DNA of 64,000 bases. Origin: Lethocerus indicus (taxonomy: Eukaryota; Arthropoda; Insecta; Hemiptera; Belostomatidae). Each line of letters opens with the position of its first letter. Position 1 is the first letter of the stretch. A model generated the notes under the pieces. The model worked only from the letters and a program-made list of their open reading frames with translations. It was not told the origin of the DNA and ran no database searches. Positions 11,500-22,924 of the stretch are shown here, piece by piece. The stretch lies in the NCBI GenBank assembly GCA_019843655.1, contig JACDQD010000103.1:10043501-10107500 (forward strand), written 5' to 3'. A program made the translations under genes and the position numbers.

Positions 11500-14400
11500 C
11501 ATTTTATATCTATTCACTTCTGTCGTACGTTCATTGCTGGCGTCCGCTTTCATGGGATACTGAATTTTCATCAGCTCCTACTTTCCCCGTCGCGGGGTCT
11601 CAAGGAATAACTTAAACGGGGAACGGACGGCGCCCCTTCACATGACGTAACTTAACTGCGTCTGTAATTTATTTTTTATGTATTTTTTCGCGTGCGAAAC
11701 GTCCAGTGAAAGCCAACAGTTTTAAGTATCGTAGTCGGACAGTCTTAGAATAGAAAAATCACCATTAAGCCAACTGTTAAGAAACCTCCAGCTCGCTGCC
11801 AGCTTACACTGTTTTTATGTATAGTGACTTAATACCACTTGAGATTATATATTTTGCCTTGAGGAATTGTCGAATGTTCTTTATTTTATTGAATTTTCTC
11901 TGGCGGCGCTTTAAATCCTTATCATTAGACAGTAACAGTTCTGTCGGGATGCTTTATCGGCTGCATCCCACTATTATTATTACTAACGATGGCGACGAGC
12001 ATAAATCAAATTAGCGTAAACAGAAACTGGAGGGGTACTAGGCTAGGAAGTTATCAATAAGCGTATAAGAACGATTTCATTTTTCACGAGAAGGTGAATG
12101 ATTCAATTAAACACGCTGGAAACGCTCGATTGTTGCGCCTATGCGTAACAAAGGATAAATTGCGTTTCCATTATATTATCGCGCATTAAATTTATCTTTC
12201 GTGCGCATGAATCATTTTGATGTGAAAAACGGAAACAAATATTGATTATTATTCATTAGCTTCGGCGAAATAAACGTGAAGCCTAAATGCCGCTGCGGGA
12301 GTGGGGACGGGGTAGATCTTCTGAAAAGGGGGAAAAAAATGGCCGTGAAGGAAAAAGATAAGCGGTAACGTTTCCTGTTTCCGGCTGTCCCATATTTCTC
12401 TGGAGTCTCCCCAACTGCAGATAAACCGACAAAACGAAAAACTCACTTCTTTATGGATGCAAAGATCTTCGCCGGGTACTTAGTATTCCAGACGAACTTT
12501 TAAGTCGCTCTGCCGTTATAAAAATATTCCAGGTAGTTCACCCACACCGGCTGCATTAGCCCTTTCTTTAGAAATATCATCCTGTATACACAATCATATG
12601 CTGAATCGCATAGAAAATCGCGTTAACACTCTGGACCTGCTTTTTAACTTTAACATTAGGTTTGTACTGTTACTGTAATACAGTAATAACAGTTAGACAC
12701 ATCCTGAACATAATTATGAACAAGATTGAAGATCTTACCTCATGTGATGTAAACTGGACTCCAATTGTTTTAATATGTTTAAACAACTTAAAATGTAGTA
12801 TCTGGTAGTGTACAAAAATCACAGTTCTAAATTCATTAGCTTCTCAATTTCTGCTCTGAGTGTTCAGAAAAACAACTGGTCAACAGGTATTTCCTTTGCA
12901 GCAGAATTAAAGAGCAAAAAGGGAAAGTACAGGAACAAAATTTAGAAAAAAAGCATATTCTAATAATGTTTGTATTCTTAAATTTGTATTCATCATTGTA
13001 CGAGCGAATTAATGAGAAACAGCTCCAATAACAATGAGATTATCAGAACCGATTGTGGGCTTTCGAAAGCAGCCTGCTCGGGTCCTGTGACGATGAGTCG
13101 GAGGAAATTAGTGCGCTCCTCTTTCAGCTTCCACTGCCGTGTGAACATCCTGTGAAATTGGACTTCTGTTTTGACTTAATGCCGCGTGGACTTTCTCCCG
13201 ACATTTTAACACGGGGGAAAGTGCGCGAAAACAAGAAACCTCAATAGTGGGCATAATAGTGCATTATGCAATTTGAATTTTGTAATTATTTTGCAACAAC
13301 CCTGAGAACGTTTAAACGTCGGAGGAATGCCCGTACCATTTTCAGCTCGGTTGGGAGTTTTACTGAATCAATTTTCGTAGAGCCCATTTTGTGACGTTTA
13401 ACCTCGTTCTCCGCTCTAAATGTGTGTGATGTTAATTCGTGACGTAAATTGTCACGTCACCGCTGGGATATTAGAAGAAATATTGAACGATAAAATTCAG
13501 ACTGTAACGCCATTCGGCACGTGCTGTTCCAAGAATGTTATCACCGCAAGAATCCCAGAATTCGCCCGGTTCGTACGGAATGAGTCGAAGCCAGAACGGA
13601 AATGGGGAACAATTTAAATGTTTTAATTAAATCTACACTTTAAATACTGATAGTGTTCAATTCCTGCCTCACTTTTTTGCGGGAATGATTGACTGAAAGT
13701 GATAATGAAAGTATTAGTAGGTTATAATAAAATTTAATCTGCGATGAAACTATTCCGTGGAGGCGCGAGAGGCTTTTATGTCCCTGTGCTGACCCCATTT
13801 CGGTCTATATGTCTTATTTCATTTGTTCAAATGTGATTTCATTTGTCTTTCACGACACCTATTTAACATTTAGTCGTATTTCTAGAAGCCTATGCCCTTA
13901 CAACTGACTTGATGATAAGTGATGAAATGAAGTTAGTATGTTCTGGGAACTTTGACTTAATATGAGAGTGCGCAGTTCGCTCTTGTTGCCAACCATTGAG
14001 GGATGCTTTTATTAAATTATTTAATATATCGGTTTCATCAGATTTTTTATTTACTTTCCTTCGTCGTTACAACAAACTCCCAAGTTTTTTACTATAAATG
14101 GAACAGGGTAAAATCCCATTTGAAGGCGAAGGATTGGTATTTTTTTTTACACGCATGGAAACGTATTATGCGGGCTCTGTACAAAGGTATCCTCCCTTAA
14201 ATCACTTAGGGTACTAGGGGTGGTGGGGGTGGTTATAATAAGTCGTTGTGTGTGCGTGCGTGTGAATGCAGTGTGTTGTTGCCGTTTCAAAAGGCGCCAG
14301 GGCCGGGACACGATTAATCAGCCGAATGTCGGGTCTCTGGTATTCCTGTATTGGTCCCGGACAAAAGCCGGCGGCCGAACAAAGGCCTCATGTCGGAGAT

Positions 14401-14740
14401 GATAGCGGCATCCACAGCCTGCCTTCATCAGCCACCAATTTCCAATGTCGGTTAGGGCCCCGGCAACGTTTCCTCTTTCCCCCCTCAAACAGCGTCGACT
14501 CTCAATGACCGCGTCGAATCTGTTTCACGCTCAATTCTAAGTCCATTAACGCGTTTTATTGACTTAAATGCACCGTACATTTATTGAGTAATATTAAATC
14601 TAGAGAATTTTTTTTTACTGTGAAAAATACAATCAGCGACATTGATTTTCACCGACAAATAGATTGAGGAAAACCGGCTTTCTCCCTTTTTTTAAAAATT
14701 TATTTTCCTGCTATGCTAAGTAAATATCCGGACCATTCTG
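11500..14740. other. Non-coding stretch
   Basis: Only short open frames without motifs are present. The recognisable contents are the TGACGT cluster listed separately and an A-rich stretch at 12840-12960. The 14560-14748 part may be remaining piggyBac sequence, since it adjoins the broken transposase start. Confidence 0.55.
13391..13460. promoter_or_regulatory. Cluster of three GTGACGT/ACGTCAC (CRE/ATF-like) sites
   Basis: GTGACGT occurs at 13391-13397 and 13439-13445, and its reverse complement ACGTCAC at 13454-13460. The last two form an inverted pair eight bases apart. TGACGT is the core bound by bZIP factors of the CREB/ATF group. Three 7-mers within 70 bases is more than chance clustering would usually give, but binding is inferred. 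Confidence 0.4.
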
Positions 14741-14748
14741 GATGTTGG

Positions 14749-14901
14749 CTACCAGCTACTCCTTGGTGGTTGGCCGATGTCACTGTCACTGCTATCGTTT
14801 TGGTCTAGATTTAGTCTTTCTAACGTATAAACGTCTATCTGGAGCTCATCTTCACTACTACTTGTATCATGAGACTCAATCCTATTTGAACGTTTTGCCA
14901 T
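14749..14901 (-). pseudogene. N-terminal remnant of a piggyBac-like transposase
   Basis: The 50-codon ORF starts MAKRSNRIESHDTSSSEDEL and later contains NDSSDSDIGQPPRSSW before a TAG stop. Ser/Asp/Glu-rich, low-complexity N-termini are usual for piggyBac transposases. The ORF lies at the right distance inside the terminal repeat, on the correct strand. The catalytic DDD domain and the C-terminal zinc-binding region, which need several hundred residues, are absent downstream. It is therefore a broken gene and not an active transposase. Its assignment rests mainly on its position next to the terminal repeat. Confidence 0.5.
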
Positions 14902-15315
14902 TGTTCTAATAAAAAAATGAATAAATCCGTGGGTCGAAAATTTCTAATTGTTATTATTAGATCTGTTACGAAATGATATTTACCAAAAGAACTTATTTAC
15001 CGAGAGAAGAATCACTTCCGATTTTCTCACTCGTTAGATCTACCTATACCGCTCGACGCTTCAAACCGGACTGAGCTCAGCTTTGAAACTCAAAACTCGC
15101 TGACATCTCTTTTATATATCTTAGTAATTTTACTATATTTTGATTCGATGTCTCGCGCCACATTTCAAGAGAAAACATCGGGCAAAACATGCAGGTCTCA
15201 AAAAGTTGCGCAGAAATAACTTAATTCCCCGTAATCGCTAATAAATTTTAATGAGGAGTGATAGGCTGGAATTTCAATGTCCCACGAGAGGGGACAACGG
15301 AGTGCAAAGGGTTAA
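14749..15315 (-). mobile_element. Truncated piggyBac-like DNA transposon, 5' end
   Basis: Read on the minus strand, the sequence begins TTAA (15312-15315) and then CCCTTTGCACTCC. This is the piggyBac superfamily signature: a TTAA target site and a CCYTTTGC-type terminal inverted repeat. Just inside lies a short inverted repeat, GTCCC and GGGAC seven bases apart, a typical sub-terminal repeat. About 400 bases further in, an ATG at 14901 opens a 50-codon reading frame that could be the acidic N-terminus of a transposase. I found no matching terminal repeat on the other side, so the element is truncated or its far end is beyond recognition. Element identity is well supported by the end sequence; the left boundary is uncertain. 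Confidence 0.75.
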
Positions 15316-18300
15316 GTAACGTGGCCACTTCCTTTTCAGGGGCCCGTAAGGAACGTTTAGGATTTCAGGAGTAAGGAAGGTTTGGACTCCATTATCTAAT
15401 TAGTGATGAGATCCCCTCTGTCACAATAATTTTATAAGTCCGCTTATTTCGTTAAAAATACTCAATTTTATTACGTCTTTCTAAACCCTAATTTTGGTCC
15501 AAACCTGTTTACTTTGTAGAATGTTAAAAATAATTGTTGGATGCATGGTTACGAACTGTTTTCTTGACCTATTTCGAACGGCAATCGACTGGATAAACGT
15601 GAAACCGACCAGTGCCACGTATAATCGCTTCTGTGGGAGAAGGAACAGGTGAAATGCTACCGGAGAGTTCGGATCGTTTCGGTCGCATGACCGTCCGAGG
15701 AAAAATAGGTCCGCCGGAGGAAATGAGCACCCGGGGGCTTCCGGGTCTTTATGGCCATTATCAGGACCAGGAAATGAACTTGCGACGCCCAGTGAACACA
15801 ATTCGGTCCTGATCGGCACTCTAGCACGTCACAGGTCTATTTTACGATATATACTTTGATGCGAATACTATATATATATGAATAATGCGATTTAGGTCAA
15901 ATTAGGCAATACGGGGTTGGAAAAAATGAACTCCTCATGCATAATGGGTCTGAAAAATCTAAATTATCGTGCAGTACTTCAAGTAATAAAATCATATCGT
16001 ATTCTATCACGATACATGATGATGGCTGGGAAATAGTTAGGAATGCATTCCTTGCGAGTAACACACGTAAATGCTGGACGTGAACACCGGTACTACTATT
16101 AGGTGGAGTATGTTGAGTTAATGCTGCGTGTTCTAGGGGCCGTAATCAAGCGGTCGGGAGTTGTGCAATGCATCTTGATAACTGTATTTTATTTATCTCG
16201 AATGTGTAATTCTTAAATGTACGTGATGGGCAATCTGTTGGGCAAGTGCCGTGGACGGATTGAGGTTGTTCTAGATACCTGTAGGGGATCCTGCTCAAAT
16301 ACTAATACTTGCGCATATTTCAATCGGGTCTAGTTAATAACTCATTGTTGCTTTGCCTTAAATTCCAAGAACGACAGACGAAGCAGTGTCCCAGACTGCA
16401 TGCAAGTCGAAACCGTTAGTGGGTCAGGATATGATCTGCGGGGCCGTGGCCACGTACGGGAACGTGATCGGTGCTCTCGCGGCGGCGATAGGGAAGATGG
16501 ACGCGATTATTTCTGAATGGAAGCGACCTCTCGGGAACTCTTTAGGGAAATCTCTTTACGATCGCGAAGACGAGACGACGAGTGTGTGTCACCCGAAACG
16601 ACCGGGGAATGGGAACGGAACGAGAGAAATCCAGGCCTCCTCTTATTATTTTTTTTTTGTTAGGCTCCATTATATACTGGGGCTAGCGGTATATTAACTT
16701 CTGGACCACTAGGCAATTTGCGATAACAGCTTTCTGGTGTGTGCCGTTTTGACGGTGGCTGTAGAAAAATTTAGCACTGTTGTTTCCCGTTTTGTAGTGA
16801 CTGTGGGAGGAACATAAGAGGGAAATCCTTAATCATACTGTCCGGAGATAGTGTTGATAGAAAGAAGCGTTCTGTGACGCCTACTGCCTTCACCAGGTCT
16901 CTTTTGGCTACACCATAGAGTGGGCAGCACGTGATCCCATTCTTCCTCATTCACGCATGCGCACTTCGAGCGTAGGGTAAAATTAATCTTGGGCTGTGGG
17001 GACACTAGACCTATGTCTTTTGCGCTGGGGGCATACAAAAACTTGACTTGATTTTCGTGTGCAGTATTGACACACCGTGTTTTTGTTTTAGATGCTAATA
17101 TTTAAATGTATATATTTTTTACAACAGCTATCATTTGAACCTTCAAAATAAATTTGCCGTTTCATGAGTTAAACAGCTACTGAAGTTAAACTTTGATCCA
17201 TAGACCCTAATTGTACGATTCGTCTTGTCTCCACCATCTTCGGGAACGTCGCCCCATTAACTTTTTTTTAGAAAATGTTAGAAAAAAAATTTTTGTATTT
17301 TTTCACCGCCAGTTAGAAAGTTCGAAAGCCGTTTTTAAATCAAACCGTTTGCGTAAATCAGGTTCAACGGCAACGAAACTGAAAATGGGGAATCGGAATA
17401 AGTGGCGAAAAAAGCAATGCTGAGTGAAAGGCGACAAAGCGAGCGATTGAAAAATTAGGCCGTTTTTAAGCGCGTCTTAAACTGTGAATATTATCCCAAG
17501 TTGAGGTGAAAACGAAGGCGAGTCGGGGAGAAGTTGTTGTAGTGCGGACTTAAATTATATTCAAATGTTCGAGTTCGAAAAAAAAACGAGGCACTTTCTT
17601 GCTATCGTCTTATTCACTGTACGTCGTAACTTCAAATATTATTTCTATTATCCCTTCTTATAATTTCCTATAAATTTATAAGAATCTATAAAAGTGAACG
17701 CTTATGATTGAATAAACTAGTTTTAAGAAGTAGGCCGAAGGAGAAAAACAAGTGGGAATAGCGCCAGCAGGAATTGTTTTTAATTGGTGCCCATCAAACG
17801 GCCATTATTTCTACTCGACCCAGCGTCACTTATTCCCTATATCCTATAATCGAGACGGGGGCTTGGTCGTCTTTTATTATGAGTTTATGATACACTAATA
17901 TTTGGTACTTAGTATTATTATAACCATCAATTTCAGTTTATGAAGCCGTTGTACTACTGGAGTTCCAATTTTAACTGCAATAAAAACAACAGTCTGTTTT
18001 TAAGAAGAGAATAATCTTCTGTAATAATCGAGTTGAAATTATGTTACTACCGTTTTCCAGTTATACTGGATATGTTAGTACTTCATTCAACTTTTATTAG
18101 TCTTCTGTCTGGGTAATTGAACTAAAAATCGGGGTTATTCTGTCATTTGTCTGGAATATTGTATGAGAAAATTATAATGTAGGTTTTGGGCAATATTGTA
18201 ATCACTATTATATATTTAAAGAAATTGTGTATTTGTGGGATATACACAGAATTGAATTTTGCTACTTGTCCGCAATACCTATTCAATAGTGTCACAGTCC

Positions 18301-19660
18301 TTTTTCAGTCAGTTTTGAAATATTCTGCGATGAACGTAACAGCGAAATGTCGCTCATCATAAACCCTCCATCTACTGACGGAAGTTCCGGTCCAGATCGA
18401 GGGTATACAACGGGTGGAATAGAGAGGATATGACAAGTGTGTGACAGGGTCTACCACCTGTTAGCCGACCCTCCAGAAGGATGCTAGAATAAATCCTACG
18501 CCAGCTCCGCGTTCGGATTCATCTAATCTGCATTCAATCTACACGTTTAATCTGTTGTTTCGTCAACAACTCTCTGTTTCCCAACGCGCGGAATTACTGC
18601 AACTCCTGAAAAGCGTGTCTCGCTCAAAAGGCTCGCATTACTCTGCCTGTACCTGAATCGTAGGCCCTGGCCGATGTAATTCCCTGTGAAATAAATAATT
18701 TTTTATGTTTCGACATATCACGGTTTACAGGCGTACATTTACACCATGAGACACGTATAGGCTGTATCTCTGCAGTAGACGTAACATATATTAATGAATT
18801 ATAAAATGTTCTCATTGCAAAGAACTAACGTTTCTTCCTTGCATAATAATTAACCATCGATTACAGAATTGAAAAGTACCCTGCCTTTTAGTGTAGTCAC
18901 GAATTTATACAAAGGATTATTCCGACCAATACTTTTTTTATACGGCGCATTTTTCGTAATATTTCTTAAATGAAACCTCTAACTGTAAGCAATGTTGTGT
19001 AGCAACACGATAGTCCTCACTAAATATATTCCGGTCATTAACAGAGCGCGCTATCGTATAAAACTATTCAGTGGAAATAAAATAATACAAACGCGAAATA
19101 TAACGGGGCAACGAAAGCCAGTAATCTAAATCTCTGAGTTTTGTGCACTGTACGATGGATTCGTATCAATCGAATGGATTTACATTGCAACCAAGTATTT
19201 GCACGTCGATTATTTCAACATGTGTACCCCATTGCCGATCAAATTGGAATCCCGGACATGATTAGATGCGTTGAGCATTATTCCGTTGTTGGTATAATTA
19301 TATATGTGCGGGCACGGCCTGTGGCAATTAGTGCTGTACCACTTGTCCGACTCAGTGACCGCGTCTGCGGCGGCGTAATTAAACGCCACCAATCACCGAG
19401 CGGCGACACAGAAAGGTCTTTGCCCGTGTTTCGACTCCATTTTATCAATGATTCGACCCACTCACTAGGTGTCTATAGAGTGTGTGGCCGCGGCCACAAC
19501 AATGCCCGACGGCTTCCCCTCACTCGGCATCGTCGACCAAAATCAGAGGTCGAACCTAATTCGACTTTTTACTACATTACAAAAGCCAATTCGTATTCTA
19601 CACAGGACTGATCGGCCCTTACCGAAGCATTTCCTGTAACAATAAACTTTAATTATGGGA
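15316..19660. other. Non-coding stretch
   Basis: No gene is recognised. GC-richer islands at about 15610-15830 and 16385-16640 contain overlapping open frames on both strands without motifs. The 156-codon + strand frame at 19141-19611 is the longest in this part. It overlaps a minus-strand open frame, shows no domain I know and lies in GC-richer sequence, so I do not call it a gene. Confidence 0.5.
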
Positions 19661-19672
19661 TATTCTGGTATT

Positions 19673-19750
19673 CCGGTAGATTATTCCTGGAATAATACCG
19701 AATTGGGAATACAAGTGACGCAGTTATCTGACGTCTAAACTTTGACGTCA
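19673..19750. promoter_or_regulatory. Long hairpin next to CRE-like sites
   Basis: CGGTAGATTATTCC (19674-19687) pairs with GGAATAATACCG (19689-19701), leaving a two-base bulge and a one-base loop, and the outer GTATTC/GAATAC can extend the pairing. Immediately downstream are a GTGACGC at 19715, TGACGTCT at 19730 and a perfect CRE palindrome TGACGTCA at 19743-19750. A dense array of dyads within 80 bases suggests a protein-binding regulatory element. No promoter can be demonstrated. Confidence 0.4.
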
Positions 19751-19754
19751 CACA

Positions 19755-22700
19755 TTTAAATGTGGATGTATAGAAATAGACCCCCCCCTTCTCAGAAGAA
19801 ATTTATGAGCTTCAAAACTAATATACATACCGAACTATCCTAGTGCTATCAACGTGTTCTAGGACGAAATTTATTACACCATTTTCACAAAAGGAGGTAT
19901 TCACTATTCTCTAGTTCTATTGTAGACAAAACTTCGGGCTCGGTCTAGTTTGAAAAGTCGTACCGAGTTTGCGAACGGCCACCAGCGTGAAAAGGCATTG
20001 TGCCCTCCCCCGCCCCCTCTTTGAACTTTTGCCTACACCCCGTATATGTGAGCGTGAAGTCTGTAATCTATTTCGTTGGTGGAACTTTGGCCGGGACGCA
20101 TTCTAGTCTAGGGCCCGCTTCCATTGTTGTTGACTTTCAAAATGTATCTATTAATTTAACAAACGAAAATGGAAAAGAGGAATTATATAGAAACAACCGC
20201 GTGTATTGCCAAATGTGCGTTGCCAAATTCAACGCGCCGTTTTTAGACGCCTAATTCGGTCTCACCGAGAAGGTGTGTACTCCGAATTGTAGCCGAAGCG
20301 GTACGGGAAACCTTTTTGTTATACCATTCGATACCAAAAATAGATGGAATAATTTCCTGGTCTGGAACTAAACCAATTTAGGTATTAATATCAGTGTAAA
20401 AAGTGGTACTGTGTTTGTCAGAAGTTAAAAGTAATAATTTAAATTTCCGCTCAAGGTTTATTATAAAAATTTGCATCGTAAAACAAAGAAATTTCGTGAA
20501 CCTTTTATAAGGGTTAGCGGGTGAGGAGGGGCTGCAATCTGTATGCATGTCCGTTCTGTACTGCGGTGAATTAGTTATTGATGGAGGTCAGGCAAATAGC
20601 ATCCCCGAGAGATGTAAGCCCCTTAAACCTCAGAACCCCCCGCCCATTTCTCTTTTATTGTTATGGTACGGCGCAATTCATTCGGGAAATTGGGCTTTTA
20701 TCTTTATTACAGTTTCGGGGTTTATATTTGATCCAATTCAATTACCTGTTCTTTATTCTGGAATAATGGAAACCTGAGATTTCTTCGAGTGGTCTGTAAA
20801 GTTATGGCAGTGGTAAGTACAGTAAAATTTATCCTTCATGGTTTTATTTATTCTGGAATCTGTGAGAATGGAAAACACAACGTACTGTTCGAAGATAGAC
20901 TGTTTCTGTATCTCTATCGTAATATAATGCTGTGCTGCAGTATTTAAAAAAAAATTAATAATTAAGGATAATCAATAATTGAAAGGAAATTCTGAAACGA
21001 TTTTGAAATAATTTTGAACTAGTTTTGAGCCATTGATTGACCCCGATGGTAATATAGATAGGTTCTAAATGTGTGTTTTATCTTAGTTTTAGAAAATGTA
21101 AATTTTTCTCACCTCCTGAAACTCTTAAGTGGATTTTCACCTAAATTAATTTCCCAATTACCTTATTGCCCCAGCAATTACCTTTAGTGAGGTCCTGGAG
21201 CGGCGACGTGAAAACAAAAACGTGTTTATTCTGCGGGATATTAATTGAGAGTTTATTAATTGCTATTGGAAGTAGGTTAATTACACCTCGAATTTTACAA
21301 CAGCTTACGGTAATGATCTCGAAACGTGCTGTGCATATAGGGCTTAATGGCGCAGTATTATCTGAAGAGTGTAATCATATTTTCGTATATGACCGATACC
21401 TACTGTGTATCTATTATTAGGAAACCGGTAATGAGAAAGAAAATACGCAGCAGGAAAGGACAATATCTCGATAAATGAATTCCTGAAAAATAAATCTAGG
21501 TATTGTCCACCAATTGTAGAATTCATATCACAGAGCAATCTTTATAATATTATTTAACGGCTGAGGTCAAAATAGGGCTAACGGCCAATATCCGTTATAT
21601 AATTAATTAGGTAAAAAAATATATTGCATTATTGTCATGCCGTCTCTTATAACGATCGGCAGGAATTTATGTATTTATTTTCATTTACTGAACTCTTCGA
21701 AAAAATCCGAAAAAACTAGGTTCAAGTTCCGCTGATTTAACATTGGCGGGAAATCAGGAAAGCTCGGTTGAAAAACAATAAATTATGAATGAAAGTTAGC
21801 AGATAACCCCCGAGCCTATTAGGCGGGCCGATTCGATGCGGTCCACTCGTTATCGCGTGGAAACCCTGATCGGACTCACATATGATAACACTTAACTGTA
21901 TTTACAGCGACTAGTGAATTAGTTCCTATTCATAGTTTTTTCCCCCTTTCTTAAATTACGATATTAATCTATTAAACTCGGTATTTATAGATAGGTCGGC
22001 GAGGGCCAGAAATATCTATCTGAGAAATATTATCTACGATTCTACACGTGCCACTCTCAGCTCTTTTACTATTGACTATAGAACTTTTGTTTCTAATAGA
22101 TTTCTATTAGATTTTGATACGGTATACAGTTTAGACAATTTATTTGTAGATTACCGTACAATATATTTTACTGGACTTTATGTTGTTTATTGATGATGTA
22201 CGGTCTCACTAAGTAATAAAGGAATTATATTTTCTCACCTCGTACCTAATTTCTACATTACGCCTAGCATACTCCGGCCCAATTAGTACAAACGAAACCG
22301 TTTATTACCCTGGCCTGTGTATTATTTCAGTCTCCGATTATGCAGGAACTGCATGTCTTCGCTATCTTTTCCGCTATCTCGAGAGGATATTGACAATTTT
22401 CTCGTTGCGGCCCCGCGTCCGACCCAGCAACGTCCTGTTGAATAGGAGTGTCCTCCCCCCTCGAGATTAAGCCTGTCGCCTGCCCCTCTCTAATCTGCAG
22501 TAGCACGCGATAAACCAAATCCCACGCCTCTCGCGTCGACAGTCTTATAAACTGTTTACACAAACGAAATTGCCAATTTCCATGTCCGTTTCCGTTTAGC
22601 TTTCCATCAACACGCTGATGAACTGTAGTGGAATGCGGCGTAATTGAACTGTGAGGAGTTTTGTATGCCACCATGCTTGCGGTCATCCGCCTCCACTAGG

Positions 22701-22755
22701 ATTAAGACTAGATTAAGTCTTACGCTAGACCGGTTTCTGAATGTAGAAACTTCTA
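19755..22755. other. Non-coding stretch
   Basis: Short open frames only. A small hairpin, AAGACT to AGTCTT with a six-base loop, lies near 22705-22730. I see no repeat element or gene. Confidence 0.5.
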
Positions 22756-22761
22756 CTGAAG

Positions 22762-22923
22762 ATGGCGAGAATTTCTGACCGGCCCGAATATAAAACCGAA
22801 TCCAGAGCGGCGAGAGGAAACGGAAGTTTTCAAGAATTATGGATCGTTGTTAATTTCTGCGAGATTAACGTGGACACTTGGCACTCAAAAGGCAGACTTA
22901 TGTTCTCAACTCTGTTTGGTTAG
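22762..22923 (+). CDS. Unrecognised 53-aa ORF with good start context
   Basis: An ATG in the context GAAGATGGCG (A at -3, G at +4) opens a 53-codon frame beginning MARISDRPEYKTESRAARGN and ending at TAG 22921-22923. The start context fits the animal Kozak rule. However, GAAGATGGCG is also a YY1/Pho binding motif, so the context may have another cause. I recognise no domain, signal peptide or membrane segment. There is no clear donor or acceptor around it. It could be a small ORF, a first exon or chance. Confidence 0.2.
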   Translation: MARISDRPEYKTESRAARGNGSFQELWIVVNFCEINVDTWHSKGRLMFSTLFG

Positions 22924-22924
22924 C

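Noticed and set aside
15325..15350. Acceptor CTTCCTTTTCAG followed by GGGGCCC|GTAAGG
   Set aside because: A seven-base exon is implausible, and the junction is not AG directly followed by GT.
19141..19611. 156-codon + strand open frame
   Set aside because: It has no motif, overlaps a minus-strand frame and lies in GC-richer sequence. Its length is only slightly above the chance maximum.
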